A stretch of DNA of 64,000 bases. It comes from Candidatus Zhuqueibacterota bacterium (GTDB lineage Bacteria; Zhuqueibacterota; Zhuqueibacteria; Thermofontimicrobiales; Thiofontviventaceae). The DNA is taken from NCBI GenBank assembly GCA_016931935.1, contig JAFGDW010000268.1:1-64000 (forward strand). The letters are read 5' to 3'. This document shows positions 27,504 to 36,320 of this stretch, piece after piece. The number at the start of each line of letters is the position of its first letter. The stretch's first letter is position 1. The notes below the pieces were generated by a model. That model did no database searches, had not been told where the DNA came from, and saw only the letters and a program-made list of their open reading frames with translations. The position numbers and the translations under genes were made by a program.

Positions 27504-28013
27504 ATGAAACATACAATCTCATTATTAGTTGAAAACAGATTTGGGGCGTTCGACCGTGTTGCCACCATGTTCAGCGGCAAGGGATTTAACATAAGCTCCA
27601 TTTCAATTGGTGAAACAGAAATCAATGAAATATCACGCATGACAATTGTCGTCTCTGGCGAAGATCAGGTAATGGAACAAATCGAAAAACAGCTCAATCG
27701 ATTGATCGATACTATTAAAGTCGTCGATCTTACCAAAACTGAGCGTTGTGAGCGTGAACTGGCGTTAATTACAGTCAATTATAAACCCGGCACCCTGGAA
27801 GAAGTGAAGAACGTCTGCGATATCTTCCGTGGGACTATTGTCGATATTTGCAATAAATCCCTGACAATGGAAGTGACCGGCCCGCCGGCTAAAATTGACG
27901 CGATCGTGAATGTTCTGATGCCGTATGGCATTAAAGAAATGGCGCGCTCGGGAACGGTGGCTATCCGTCGCGGCGAGCAAGTAAAGCAGGCTAAAAAAGA
28001 GTACGTACAGTAA
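27504..28013 (+). CDS. ilvN: Acetolactate synthase, small (regulatory) subunit
   Basis: The product is 169 aa. The N-terminal ACT domain (residues ~2-75; HTISLLVENRFGAFDRVATMFSGKGFNI) binds valine in this family and gives feedback control. The C-terminal domain (~80-160) is the usual small-subunit half. The gene is 2 bp downstream of ilvB and surely co-transcribed. The symbols ilvH and ilvN are used interchangeably for this type. Confidence 0.93.
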   Translation: MKHTISLLVENRFGAFDRVATMFSGKGFNISSISIGETEINEISRMTIVVSGEDQVMEQIEKQLNRLIDTIKVVDLTKTERCERELALITVNYKPGTLEEVKNVCDIFRGTIVDICNKSLTMEVTGPPAKIDAIVNVLMPYGIKEMARSGTVAIRRGEQVKQAKKEYVQ

Positions 28014-28032
28014 TTTTTAAATTATTGATCCT

Positions 28033-28062
28033 TCCGGTATCTGCCAAATAGTGGCAACCGGA
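28033..28062. other. Hairpin in the ilvN-ilvC gap
   Basis: TCCGGT/ACCGGA flanks an inner TGCCA/TGGCA stem with an ATC bulge. No T-run follows. It could be an mRNA-stability or processing site between ilvN and ilvC. Confidence 0.4.
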
Positions 28063-28141
28063 CTGGTGGAATATTTTGTTGGAAAATCGATTCAAACCAT
28101 TATGATATAATTTTTACATCATGAAGAAAGGATTTCGCATC

Positions 28142-29134
28142 ATGAATAGTTATTATGATAACGATGCATCACTTGATGTATTGAAAGGTAAAAAAATATC
28201 CATTATCGGATATGGTAGCCAGGGACATGCGCATGCGCTAAATCTTAAAGAAAGTGGCATGGATGTGACAGTTGCCGAACAAAAGGGCGGCGATGCATGG
28301 AAAGCTGCCGAAGAAGCTGGCTTTGTTGTCAAAGAAGCTGCCGAAGCTGCCGCTCAGGCAGATGTGATTATGATTCTGCTTCCCGATCAAATTCAAAAAA
28401 TTATCTACGATAAAGCGATTGCTGCCAATCTACAAGAAGGCAACACCCTGGCGTTTGCCCACGGATTCAATATTCACTTCAAACAAATTGTACCTCCGAA
28501 AAATGTGAATGTTATAATGATTGCGCCAAAAGGCCCAGGTCATCTTGTACGACGCACATTTACTGAAGGCGCCGGTGTGCCCTGTTTGATCGCGATTGAG
28601 CAGGATTACACAGGCAATGCCAAAGACGTTGCGCTGGCATGGGCCAAAGGTATCGGCGGCACTCGTGCAGGTGTGATTGAAACCAATTTTAAAAATGAAA
28701 CCGAAACCGACCTGTTTGGTGAACAAGCAGTGCTGTGCGGCGGATCTGCCGAATTAATCAAAGCTGGTTTTGAAGTGCTGGTTGAAGCCGGTTATCCACC
28801 TGAACTGGCCTTTTTCGAATGTATGCATGAAATGAAACTTATCGTGGACTTATATTACGAAGGTGGTCTTTCCCGCATGAATTTCTCGGTAAGCGATACG
28901 GCTGAATACGGTGGCATGTCCCGTGGACCGCGCATTATCACCGAATCGACTAAAAATGAAATGCGCAAAATGTTGAAAGAAGTTCAGGATGGCTCCTTCG
29001 CTAAAGAGTGGCTGGACGAATACAACTCCGGTCAAAAAAATATGGATAGATTGCGTAAAGAAAACCGTGAGCATCAAATTGAAGTTGTGGGCGCAAAATT
29101 ACGGAATATGATGTCGTGGATAAAGAAAAAGTAA
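28142..29134 (+). CDS. ilvC: Ketol-acid reductoisomerase, class I
   Basis: The product is 330 aa from ATG 28142; the in-frame ATG at 28121 is rejected because AAGAAAGGA between them is the ribosome site for 28142. It isomerises and reduces acetolactate or acetohydroxybutyrate with NAD(P)H. The Rossmann motif is [19 protein letters not shown]. The C-terminal knotted domain contains [19 protein letters not shown] and SDTAEYGG, metal-site segments of class I enzymes. The length is normal for class I. Confidence 0.96.
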   Translation: MNSYYDNDASLDVLKGKKISIIGYGSQGHAHALNLKESGMDVTVAEQKGGDAWKAAEEAGFVVKEAAEAAAQADVIMILLPDQIQKIIYDKAIAANLQEGNTLAFAHGFNIHFKQIVPPKNVNVIMIAPKGPGHLVRRTFTEGAGVPCLIAIEQDYTGNAKDVALAWAKGIGGTRAGVIETNFKNETETDLFGEQAVLCGGSAELIKAGFEVLVEAGYPPELAFFECMHEMKLIVDLYYEGGLSRMNFSVSDTAEYGGMSRGPRIITESTKNEMRKMLKEVQDGSFAKEWLDEYNSGQKNMDRLRKENREHQIEVVGAKLRNMMSWIKKK

Positions 29135-29149
29135 ATAATGAGGTGAATC

Positions 29150-30211
29150 GTGGCAGTTAAGATTACACTCCTTCCCGGCGATGGCATTGGCACAGAAATT
29201 ATGGCCAGCGCAGCGCAAGTATTGAGTTATGTTGCCGGGAAATTCAATATGGACTTGTCGCTGTCGGAGCATCTCATCGGTGGAGCATCGTATGATGCGC
29301 ATGGAACCCCATTAACACAGGAGACATTGGACGCGTGTTATCAGTCCGAAGCAGTGCTACTCGGCGCCGTTGGCGGTTATAAATGGGAGAACCTCGAGCA
29401 CAAGATGAAACCCGAAGCGGCATTGCTCAAACTTCGCAAGTCGCTCGGTCTATTTAACAATGTGCGGCCTGCAAAAATTTACAAGGCCCTGATCGATGGC
29501 TCATCCCTGAAACGGGAAGTGCTGGAAGGTACTGATTTTGTTGTCTTGCGCGAACTGACCGGTGGAATTTACTTCGGTGAGCCGCGCGGCTATGCGGACA
29601 AAAAAGGCTGGAACACAATGGAATACACCAGGCCTGAAATTGAACGCATTGCGATTCAGGCATTTGAAATGGCCCGGTTGCGTGATAAACGTGTCATGTC
29701 CGTGGACAAGGCAAATGTACTGGAAGTCTCTCAGTTCTGGCGGAAAACCGTCGCCGAAGTGCATGAACAATATCCGGATATCGACCTGAAAAACATGTAC
29801 GTCGATAATGCCGCCATGCAACTGGTTCGTAATCCCCGACAGTTTGATGTAATTGTGACATCAAATCTGTTTGGTGATATTTTAAGCGATATTGCCGGTA
29901 TGATCACCGGCAGCCTGGGCATGCTGCCATCAGCCAGCCTCGGTGAAAAATATGCGCTCTACGAACCGGTTCACGGTAGCGCTCCGGATATCGCCGGACA
30001 GAACAAGGCCAATCCAATCGCCATGATTGATTCTGTTGCAATGATGTTTCATTACACCTTTAGGAATCAACAAGCGGCTACGATGATTACCAATGCTATC
30101 GAAACAACGCTGGCACAGGGATACCGTACCGCCGACATTTTCAGCGATGGTGACACCCTTGTTTCGACGACAGAAATGACCGAAAAAATAATCGCCAATC
30201 TGGCGCTTTAA
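29150..30211 (+). CDS. leuB: 3-isopropylmalate dehydrogenase
   Basis: The product is 353 aa, with a GTG start. NAD-dependent oxidation and decarboxylation of 3-isopropylmalate is the third leucine step; it also acts on 3-methylmalate in the citramalate route. Motifs are LLPGDGIGTEI, the substrate-binding RELTGGIYFGEPRG, the catalytic DKANVLE and NLFGDILSDIAGMITGSLGM, and EPVHGSAPDIAGQNKANP. The length is typical of LeuB rather than isocitrate dehydrogenase. It is 16 bp after ilvC. Confidence 0.95.
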   Translation: MAVKITLLPGDGIGTEIMASAAQVLSYVAGKFNMDLSLSEHLIGGASYDAHGTPLTQETLDACYQSEAVLLGAVGGYKWENLEHKMKPEAALLKLRKSLGLFNNVRPAKIYKALIDGSSLKREVLEGTDFVVLRELTGGIYFGEPRGYADKKGWNTMEYTRPEIERIAIQAFEMARLRDKRVMSVDKANVLEVSQFWRKTVAEVHEQYPDIDLKNMYVDNAAMQLVRNPRQFDVIVTSNLFGDILSDIAGMITGSLGMLPSASLGEKYALYEPVHGSAPDIAGQNKANPIAMIDSVAMMFHYTFRNQQAATMITNAIETTLAQGYRTADIFSDGDTLVSTTEMTEKIIANLAL

Positions 30212-30227
30212 TAGATTTTTTTGTAGT

Positions 30228-30249
30228 GGGGATGTCTTTGGGCATCCCC
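30228..30249 (+). terminator. GGGGATG/CATCCCC hairpin after leuB
   Basis: A 7-bp stem (30228-30234 with 30243-30249) lies just after the leuB stop and a T7 run. There is no T-run downstream of the stem, so termination would be weak. Confidence 0.35.
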
Positions 30250-30318
30250 GGCAGTTCTGTCTAATTCAATGAAACAAATCTAATTTGTGGATAATTGGTA
30301 GTGTGTTTGTTGACGCGC

Positions 30319-30424
30319 GTGAACATCCCCCTGATCACGCCTGAAGGCGTAATCATCCCCCTTCAAAGGGGGAATATTTCATCCCGCAAGTTTTTTGGCG
30401 GGATGAAATAAGGAGGATGTTCAC
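30319..30424. repeat. Structured 106-bp repeat in the leuB-leuA gap
   Basis: The outer arms GTGAACATCC and GGATGTTCAC are perfect inverses. Inside are three nested stems: ACGCC/GGCGT, CCCCCTT/AAGGGGG and TTTCATCCCGC/GCGGGATGAAA. A longer, diverged relative with the same module order lies at 34157-34340 in the leuD-cimA gap. It resembles a MITE- or REP-like element. Confidence 0.65.
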
Positions 30425-30478
30425 AGCACAAATTTTTTGCACACAACCACCATCCACTACAAGATAAAGGAATCGAAT

Positions 30479-32023
30479 GTGGACGATCGAGTAATTATTT
30501 TCGATACCACGCTGCGAGATGGTGAGCAATCGCCAGGTGCATCGCTGAATGTGCATGAGAAAGTGGAAATTGCACGGCAACTGGAGAAACTGAATGTCGA
30601 TGTGATCGAGGCTGGGTTTCCAGTCTCATCACCCGCACAGTTTGAAGCGGTGAAACGGATATCCGGCGAAGTTAGCGTCACCGTAGCAGCCTTAGCACGT
30701 GCCAAAGAGCTCGATATTAAAACGGCCGCTGAGGCCATTAAAGATGCAAACAAAAAACGAATTCATACTTTTTCCAGCAGTTCTGATTTTCACATCATGG
30801 GAAAATTTGGCGATCCCAGATATGGCAAAACGCTGGAAGAAAAACGCAGAACCATCATCAAAATGTCTGTCGATGCTGTACAATATGCGCGCACATTTTG
30901 TGATGATGTTGAATTTTCAATGGAAGATGCCGGCCGAACCGACATCAGTTATTTAAGTGAATTAATTGAAGCGACAATTGAAGCCGGTGCGACGACAATT
31001 AATATTCCCGACACCACTGGCTACACCATGCCCTCGGAATACGGATCGATCATCCGTCAAATCCGCGAGCGTGTGAAAAATATCGACAAGGCGATCATCA
31101 GCGTACACTGTCATAACGATCTGGGCCTGGCAGTGGCAAACTCGCTGGCCGCGCTTGAAGCTGGCGCTCGTCAGGTGGAATGTACGATTAACGGCATCGG
31201 CGAGCGTGCGGGCAATGCATCAATGGAAGAAGTTGTGATGGCGTTGAATGTGCGCAAGGACCTTGTCAAGTATCATACAAATATCAACACCGAAGAAATT
31301 TACAACGCCAGTAAAATGGTGTCCGGTTTTACCGGGATTATCGTGCAACCGAACAAGGCGATTGTAGGTGAAAATGCATTTGCACATGAGTCCGGTATTC
31401 ATCAGGATGGTATGCTCAAGAATCGCAATACTTACGAAATCATGACCCCGGAACAGGTGGGTGTTCCCCGAACAAAAATTGTGCTGGGACGACATTCGGG
31501 CCGTCACGGCTTGAAAGCCCGCCTGGAAGCTCTGGGCTATAATTTGTCCGAAGCAGAACTGGACAAAATATATTCGATGTTCACCGATCTTGCAGATAAG
31601 AAAAAGGAAGTCTATGACGACGATCTGCGCTCGCTCATGGGCGATGAAATAACCAAAGAACCGGATGTTCACAACCTGACCGAATGGCAGGTATTGGTCG
31701 GTTCCAAGCTTATTCCTACGGCAAGTGTGCGTGTGACATCCAACGATGATATGAAAGAAATCTCAGCAACCGGCGACGGACCGATCGACGCGGTGTTTAA
31801 TGCCATCGATGGCGCATTGAAAAGCGACTTCAATATCGAATCGTATCATGTGCGCTCGGTAACGTCCGGCCGGCAGGCGCTTGGCGAAGTGACAGTTCGT
31901 ATTCGTAACGGTGGTAAATCATATAGCGGCCGTGGCGTTTCGACTGATATTATTGAAGCCAGCGCCAAGGCATATTTGCAGGCGATCAATCATCAGGAAA
32001 AGGCAAAGAAAGAAAAGAAATAA
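30479..32023 (+). CDS. leuA: 2-isopropylmalate synthase
   Basis: The product is 514 aa from GTG 30479, which has AAAGG 8 bases upstream; a TTG at 30437 would extend it without a ribosome site. It condenses 2-oxoisovalerate with acetyl-CoA to open leucine synthesis. The HMGL-like TIM barrel begins FDTTLRDGEQSPGASL, with SVHCHNDLGLAVANSLAAL and NGIGERAGNASMEEVV. The LeuA allosteric domain (~390-505) is present, so leucine feedback is likely. Distinct from the citramalate synthase at 34.4 kb. Confidence 0.95.
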   Translation: MDDRVIIFDTTLRDGEQSPGASLNVHEKVEIARQLEKLNVDVIEAGFPVSSPAQFEAVKRISGEVSVTVAALARAKELDIKTAAEAIKDANKKRIHTFSSSSDFHIMGKFGDPRYGKTLEEKRRTIIKMSVDAVQYARTFCDDVEFSMEDAGRTDISYLSELIEATIEAGATTINIPDTTGYTMPSEYGSIIRQIRERVKNIDKAIISVHCHNDLGLAVANSLAALEAGARQVECTINGIGERAGNASMEEVVMALNVRKDLVKYHTNINTEEIYNASKMVSGFTGIIVQPNKAIVGENAFAHESGIHQDGMLKNRNTYEIMTPEQVGVPRTKIVLGRHSGRHGLKARLEALGYNLSEAELDKIYSMFTDLADKKKEVYDDDLRSLMGDEITKEPDVHNLTEWQVLVGSKLIPTASVRVTSNDDMKEISATGDGPIDAVFNAIDGALKSDFNIESYHVRSVTSGRQALGEVTVRIRNGGKSYSGRGVSTDIIEASAKAYLQAINHQEKAKKEKK

Positions 32024-32049
32024 CTGAGTATTTTTCATGTTTGAATATC

Positions 32050-32092
32050 ATTCCGGTGCCTTTCTGCGGCAAGGCAGGAAGGATACCGGAAT
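32050..32092 (+). terminator. ATTCCGGT hairpin after leuA
   Basis: ATTCCGGT (32050-32057) and ACCGGAAT (32085-32092) flank an inner partly paired region (GCCTT..CTGC with GGCAG..AAGG). ATCTCTTATT follows. The ATTCCGGT/ACCGGAAT arms recur in a stronger hairpin at 51063-51106. Confidence 0.5.
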
Positions 32093-32188
32093 CTCTTATT
32101 AAATAATATGGAGCAGGTCATTGTATGACTATTGCTGACATCCTGCCCGACGGGAACGGCGCTCTAACGTTTGAAAGGAAAACATCTT

Positions 32189-33487
32189 ATGGGTATGACA
32201 ATCACTGAAAAAATAATGGCCAAAGCATCCGGCAAAGTAGCAGTCACGCCCGGTGAAAATGTGTGGTTGAATGTGGATATCCTTATGACACACGATGTCT
32301 GTGGGCCACCAACCATCGGCATTTGGAAAAAAGAATTTGGCGACCAGGCGAAGATCTGGGATAATAATAAAGTGGTCATTTTTCCCGACCATTACATTTT
32401 TACCAAAAACGAACATGCAAATCGCAACGTGGCGATTCTGCGCGATTTTGCCAAAGAGCATGATCTCCCAAATTATTATGATGTCGGCTCGTACCGTTAT
32501 AAAGGCGTCTGCCACGTGGCGTTGGCAGAAGAAGGTTACAACATGCCCGGCACAGTCCTGTTTGGCACTGATTCGCATACGTGTTCGTCCGGCGCATTCG
32601 GCATGTTTTCCACCGGCGTGGGCAATACTGATGCGGCGTTTATTCTTGGCACCGGCAAAATTTGGGAAAAGGTGCCGGAATCGATGAAGTTTACTTTCGA
32701 CGGTCAACTTCCGGTATATTTAACAGCCAAAGATTTGATTCTGACAATCCTCGGTGATATAACCACCGATGGCGCTACCTACCGTGCGATGGAATTTACT
32801 GGTGATGCCGTCTTCGCACTGAATATGGACGAACGGATGACACTCACCAACATGGCAATTGAAGCCGGCGGCATGAACGGCATTATCGCAGCGGATGAGG
32901 TGACCGAAGCGTACGTGAAAGAACGTTCGGGCAAGCCATACGAAATTTTCAACAGCGATGGTGACGCCGTGTATTTTGCCGAGTATCGTTACAATGTGAA
33001 CGAGCTTGATCCGGTCGTGGCCAAACCACATAGTCCGGACAATCGTGATACGGTTCGCAATGTGCAGGGCACAAAATTAACGAAATGTTATCTCGGTTCC
33101 TGTACCGGTGGCAAGCTTTCGGATTTTGAGTATGCTGCACGTATTCTTGATGGACGGAAAGTAAGCGTCAAAACTCACATTGTACCGGCCACCACATATG
33201 TAAATGAGCAGTTGGATAAACGCACTTACAATGGCAAAACCCTGCGCACAATTTTTCAGGACGCCGGATGTATTATTGAACAATCATCCTGCGCCGCATG
33301 CCTGGGCGGGCCGATTGATACCGTTGGTCGAGCGGTCGATCGCGATGTGATTATTTCATCCACAAACCGGAATTTCCCGGGACGCATGGGTAGCAAGCAG
33401 GCGGATGTGTATTTGGCATCGCCGCTGACGGTTGCAGCATCGGCAGTTAAAGGCGTAATTACGGATCCACGAGAATTTATTAGTTAA
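32189..33487 (+). CDS. leuC: 3-isopropylmalate dehydratase, large subunit
   Basis: The product is 432 aa from ATG 32189 (AAAGGAAAA upstream). It isomerises 2- to 3-isopropylmalate using a [4Fe-4S] cluster, and citramalate to 3-methylmalate in the isoleucine route. Cluster cysteines lie in YLGSCTGGKLSDFE and SCAACLGGP; GTDSHTCSSGAFGMFSTGVG is the aconitase-family substrate loop. At ~430 aa it belongs to the shorter LeuC1/HacA-like branch rather than the ~465-aa enterobacterial type. The branch assignment is from length and motif wording. Confidence 0.93.
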   Translation: MGMTITEKIMAKASGKVAVTPGENVWLNVDILMTHDVCGPPTIGIWKKEFGDQAKIWDNNKVVIFPDHYIFTKNEHANRNVAILRDFAKEHDLPNYYDVGSYRYKGVCHVALAEEGYNMPGTVLFGTDSHTCSSGAFGMFSTGVGNTDAAFILGTGKIWEKVPESMKFTFDGQLPVYLTAKDLILTILGDITTDGATYRAMEFTGDAVFALNMDERMTLTNMAIEAGGMNGIIAADEVTEAYVKERSGKPYEIFNSDGDAVYFAEYRYNVNELDPVVAKPHSPDNRDTVRNVQGTKLTKCYLGSCTGGKLSDFEYAARILDGRKVSVKTHIVPATTYVNEQLDKRTYNGKTLRTIFQDAGCIIEQSSCAACLGGPIDTVGRAVDRDVIISSTNRNFPGRMGSKQADVYLASPLTVAASAVKGVITDPREFIS

Positions 33488-33552
33488 TTTTAATTAATTT
33501 GGAGTGTAGTTATTGTTTGACTGCACTCCACTATAAAAAGAAAGCGTAAATC

Positions 33553-34113
33553 ATGAATACTATCATCCAGGGAAAAGCCTATGTATTAGGTGACAACATC
33601 GATACCGATCAAATTATTCCGGCTGAGCATTTGGTGTACAGTTTGAGCGATCCGGAAGAATCGAAAAAATATGGTCATTTTGCGTTGTCCAGTGTGCCGA
33701 CTGAGCAGGCGGGACTTCCCAATGGTCGAATACCATTTATTAATGGTGAGAATACTGAATCTGAATACAATATAATTATTGGCGGTTCAAATTTTGGTTG
33801 CGGATCATCGCGTGAGCATGCGCCATTTGCATTGATGAAAGCTGGCGTGAAAGCAATTGTTGCTGAATCGTACGCACGAATTTTCTATCGTAATTCCGTT
33901 GATGGCGGATTTGTAGTGCCGTTTGAATCAGTCAATGGTTTAAAAAAGAGTATCAAGACCGGTGATGAGGTCGAGATCGATCTCGCAAAAAATCAAATAA
34001 CGAATAAAACAGAAGGCGCGACATACAAACTCAAGCCGCTTGGCGATGTAATGCCGATCATCGAACAAGGCGGCCTGTTTGAGTATGCGCGTAAGACAAA
34101 TATGCTTGGTTAA
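33553..34113 (+). CDS. leuD: 3-isopropylmalate dehydratase, small subunit
   Basis: The product is 186 aa and forms the swivel domain partner of LeuC. It starts QGKAYVLGDNIDTDQIIPAEHL and carries the conserved GSNFGCGSSREHAPFAL, in which the serine/arginine residues contact substrate. The length matches the short LeuD that pairs with the short LeuC. It is 65 bp after leuC. Confidence 0.94.
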   Translation: MNTIIQGKAYVLGDNIDTDQIIPAEHLVYSLSDPEESKKYGHFALSSVPTEQAGLPNGRIPFINGENTESEYNIIIGGSNFGCGSSREHAPFALMKAGVKAIVAESYARIFYRNSVDGGFVVPFESVNGLKKSIKTGDEVEIDLAKNQITNKTEGATYKLKPLGDVMPIIEQGGLFEYARKTNMLG

Positions 34114-34156
34114 ATGGAATTGTGGTTTTGTTGGGAATTGAGTAGCCTTTAAAGCT

Positions 34157-34340
34157 GTGAATACTCCCTGATCATACCTGAGGGCGTAATCGTCTCCCTT
34201 CGAACGGGGAATATGCGCGGCTTTTTACAAGAATGATTCTCCATTTGAGGGCGACAATCCAGTGCGTTTTTCAGCGCTGGGGGAAAAGATTTCATCCCGC
34301 CCGCTTGCGGGCAATAGGATGAAATCTGGGGGATGTTCCC
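34157..34340. repeat. Structured ~184-bp repeat in the leuD-cimA gap
   Basis: The left end reads GTGAATACTCCCTGATCATA, followed by CCTGAGGGCGTAATCGTCTC, closely matching the left half of 30319-30424. The right half holds TTTCATCC/GGATGAAA around CCCGCttGCGGG and ends GGGGGATGTTCCC. It has the same module order as the leuB-leuA element, with an ~80-bp insertion and diverged arms. Confidence 0.6.
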
Positions 34341-34406
34341 GCGTGGCTGTAATTTACATCGACAGAACCAGGTCAACCAAGCGCCAAACAAGGAAGCAGG
34401 TAAGTC

Positions 34407-35990
34407 ATGGTGGACAAAAGTGACCTAATCGAATTATTTGATACAACATTACGGGATGGTACACAAGCTGAAGGGGTGAATGTATCCATCCATGATAAAT
34501 TAAATATCACGAAACAACTGGATGCATTCGGAATTGACATCATTGAAGGCGGCTGGCCCGGAAGCAATCCTAAAGATAAAGAATACTTTCAAAAAATCAG
34601 ATTGCTTGATTTGAAACACGCGCGAATTACCGCATTTGGCTCGACTGCCCGATTTCCGGATAAAGTTGAATCGGATGCAAATTTAAACGCTTTAATTGAA
34701 GCCGAAACTCCGGTTGTTTCCATTTTCGGAAAGACCTGGCGCTTTCATTCCGAAAAAAGTCTTGGACTTACCGACGCTCAGAATGAAGAATTGATATTTA
34801 AATCGGTGAAGTTTTTGAAGGATCACGGGCGTCATGTTGTATTTGACGCCGAACATTTTTTTGATGGTTATAAGGACGATGCCGATTTTGCCATCCGTAT
34901 GCTCAAAGCTGCGGAACAGGGCGGCGCCGACGTATTGGTATTGTGCGATACCAATGGGGGCACTCTACCCGGTGAAGTTGCCCGGATCGTGCAGGATGTC
35001 AAAATGAATCTTAACAAACCGCTTGGTATTCACGCGCACAATGACGGCGATCTCGGTGTGGCTAATACGCTGGCTGCTGTTGAGCAAGGCGTGCGGCATG
35101 TACAGGGTACAATCAACGGAATTGGTGAGCGCTGTGGGAATGCCAATCTGGCGACCATCATCCCAAATCTGTATCTGAAAATGGGGCTGCGCGCTAATGA
35201 ACATGTAAAACTGGATAAAATCACGTCGCTATCCCATTTCATCTATGAAGTGACAAACATGACCCCGAATAATCATATGCCGTATGTTGGGAAATCCGCA
35301 TTTGCGCATAAGGGCGGAATTCACGTTAGTTCCGTGCTTAAAGACAGCCGGATGTACGAGCATGTTGATCCATCAACCGTTGGCAACAAGCAGACCGTGG
35401 TGGTTTCGGATTTGTCGGGGCAGAGCAACATCCGATACAAGGCGGAAAAGCTGGGCATTGAACTGCCGGAAGGCCGTGATTTTAGCAGCAAGTTTGTTCA
35501 GGATATAAAAACATTGGAATATGAAGGATTGCAATTCGATGGCGCCGAAGCATCATTTGAATTGCTGCTCCGTTCCGAATTAAATCATTATCAACCGTAT
35601 TTTGAAATCACGTATTCCAAAGTTAACGTCATGTTTAACGAGCGTGGTGATGATTATTCCGAAGCCGTATTGAAAGTCAAAGTCGGTGATGAAGAAGAAC
35701 ACACCGCTGCCGATGGCGACGGCCCGGTGAATGCACTGGATAATGCCATGCGAAAAGCATTGACACGATTCTATCCGGAAATTGCCGATATGCACCTTGT
35801 TGATTATAAAGTGCGTGTCCTGGGTGAACAGAATGGTACCGGCGCAAAAGTTCGTGTTCTAGTGGAATCGAGCGATAATACGGATGTGTGGTCAACCGTT
35901 GGCGTTTCGACCAATATCATTAAAGCAAGCTTGCAGGCGCTGAGTGACGCGATGAACTACCGGTTGTATCATTATAAAAATTCCAAGTAG
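34407..35990 (+). CDS. cimA: (R)-citramalate synthase
   Basis: The product is 527 aa. It condenses pyruvate and acetyl-CoA to citramalate, the threonine-independent entry to isoleucine through 2-oxobutyrate. The opening IELFDTTLRDGTQAEGVNVS with EGGWPGSNPKDKEYF and FGSTARFP is the CimA signature, clearly different from LeuA's DGEQSPG. VVFDAEHFFDGYKDDADFA and HAHNDGDLGVANTLAAVEQG are also typical. A C-terminal LeuA-type regulatory domain (~400-520) is present, so isoleucine feedback is likely. LeuCD and LeuB encoded upstream complete the route. Confidence 0.94.
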   Translation: MVDKSDLIELFDTTLRDGTQAEGVNVSIHDKLNITKQLDAFGIDIIEGGWPGSNPKDKEYFQKIRLLDLKHARITAFGSTARFPDKVESDANLNALIEAETPVVSIFGKTWRFHSEKSLGLTDAQNEELIFKSVKFLKDHGRHVVFDAEHFFDGYKDDADFAIRMLKAAEQGGADVLVLCDTNGGTLPGEVARIVQDVKMNLNKPLGIHAHNDGDLGVANTLAAVEQGVRHVQGTINGIGERCGNANLATIIPNLYLKMGLRANEHVKLDKITSLSHFIYEVTNMTPNNHMPYVGKSAFAHKGGIHVSSVLKDSRMYEHVDPSTVGNKQTVVVSDLSGQSNIRYKAEKLGIELPEGRDFSSKFVQDIKTLEYEGLQFDGAEASFELLLRSELNHYQPYFEITYSKVNVMFNERGDDYSEAVLKVKVGDEEEHTAADGDGPVNALDNAMRKALTRFYPEIADMHLVDYKVRVLGEQNGTGAKVRVLVESSDNTDVWSTVGVSTNIIKASLQALSDAMNYRLYHYKNSK

Positions 35991-36101
35991 CATATAGGAA
36001 ATTTTGAATATTGTGTATAACCGTGTACGCTGACTAAAGTAAATTTGAAGTATTGACATCGGTAATAGTCAATCACAAAAAAAATCACAAACAGTACTAA
36101 A

Positions 36102-36133
36102 TCCGGATTTAAATTTCTGAATCCGGACTTTCT
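36102..36133 (+). terminator. Probable terminator of the ilv-leu-cimA cluster
   Basis: TCCGGATT (36102-36109) pairs with AATCCGGA (36120-36127), followed by CTTTCT. It lies 110 bp after the cimA stop. Confidence 0.5.
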
Positions 36134-36298
36134 ATAAATGAGCGCATTCTAAAAACCACTAATTGCACCAATGGACACGAATTTGAACATATAAAGTCTT
36201 TTAAAACCAATACATCGAAGGACACATCTGCCTATGGCACGATTAGTGAAAATTCATGCCATTCGTGGTGAAAAACTTTTTAAAGTAAACTTATAAAT
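36134..36298. repeat. 165-bp fold-back element, copy 1
   Basis: The left arm contains AAAAACCACTAATTGCACCA then ATGGACACGAAT; the right arm contains ATTCGTGGTGAAAAAC, its inverted partner. The middle CGAAGGACACATCTGCCTAT continuing GGCACGATT is nearly identical to copy 2 at 43049-43213, which has the same length. No ORF is inside. It ends 23 bp before the aspartate kinase start. Confidence 0.75.
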
Positions 36299-36320
36299 AC
36301 AAGGCAGGGAAGAGAGCACA

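Noticed and set aside
28121-28141. Earlier ATG for ilvC
   Set aside because: AAGAAAGGA between the two ATGs is the ribosome site for 28142, and the family N-terminus starts there.
32129-32707. 192-aa open frame on the minus strand
   Set aside because: It is antisense to leuC, with composition typical of reverse-frame shadows.
35991-36101. Lysine riboswitch before aspartate kinase
   Set aside because: The gap is filled by a terminator-like stem and a dispersed fold-back repeat; I see no multi-helix junction typical of the lysine element.
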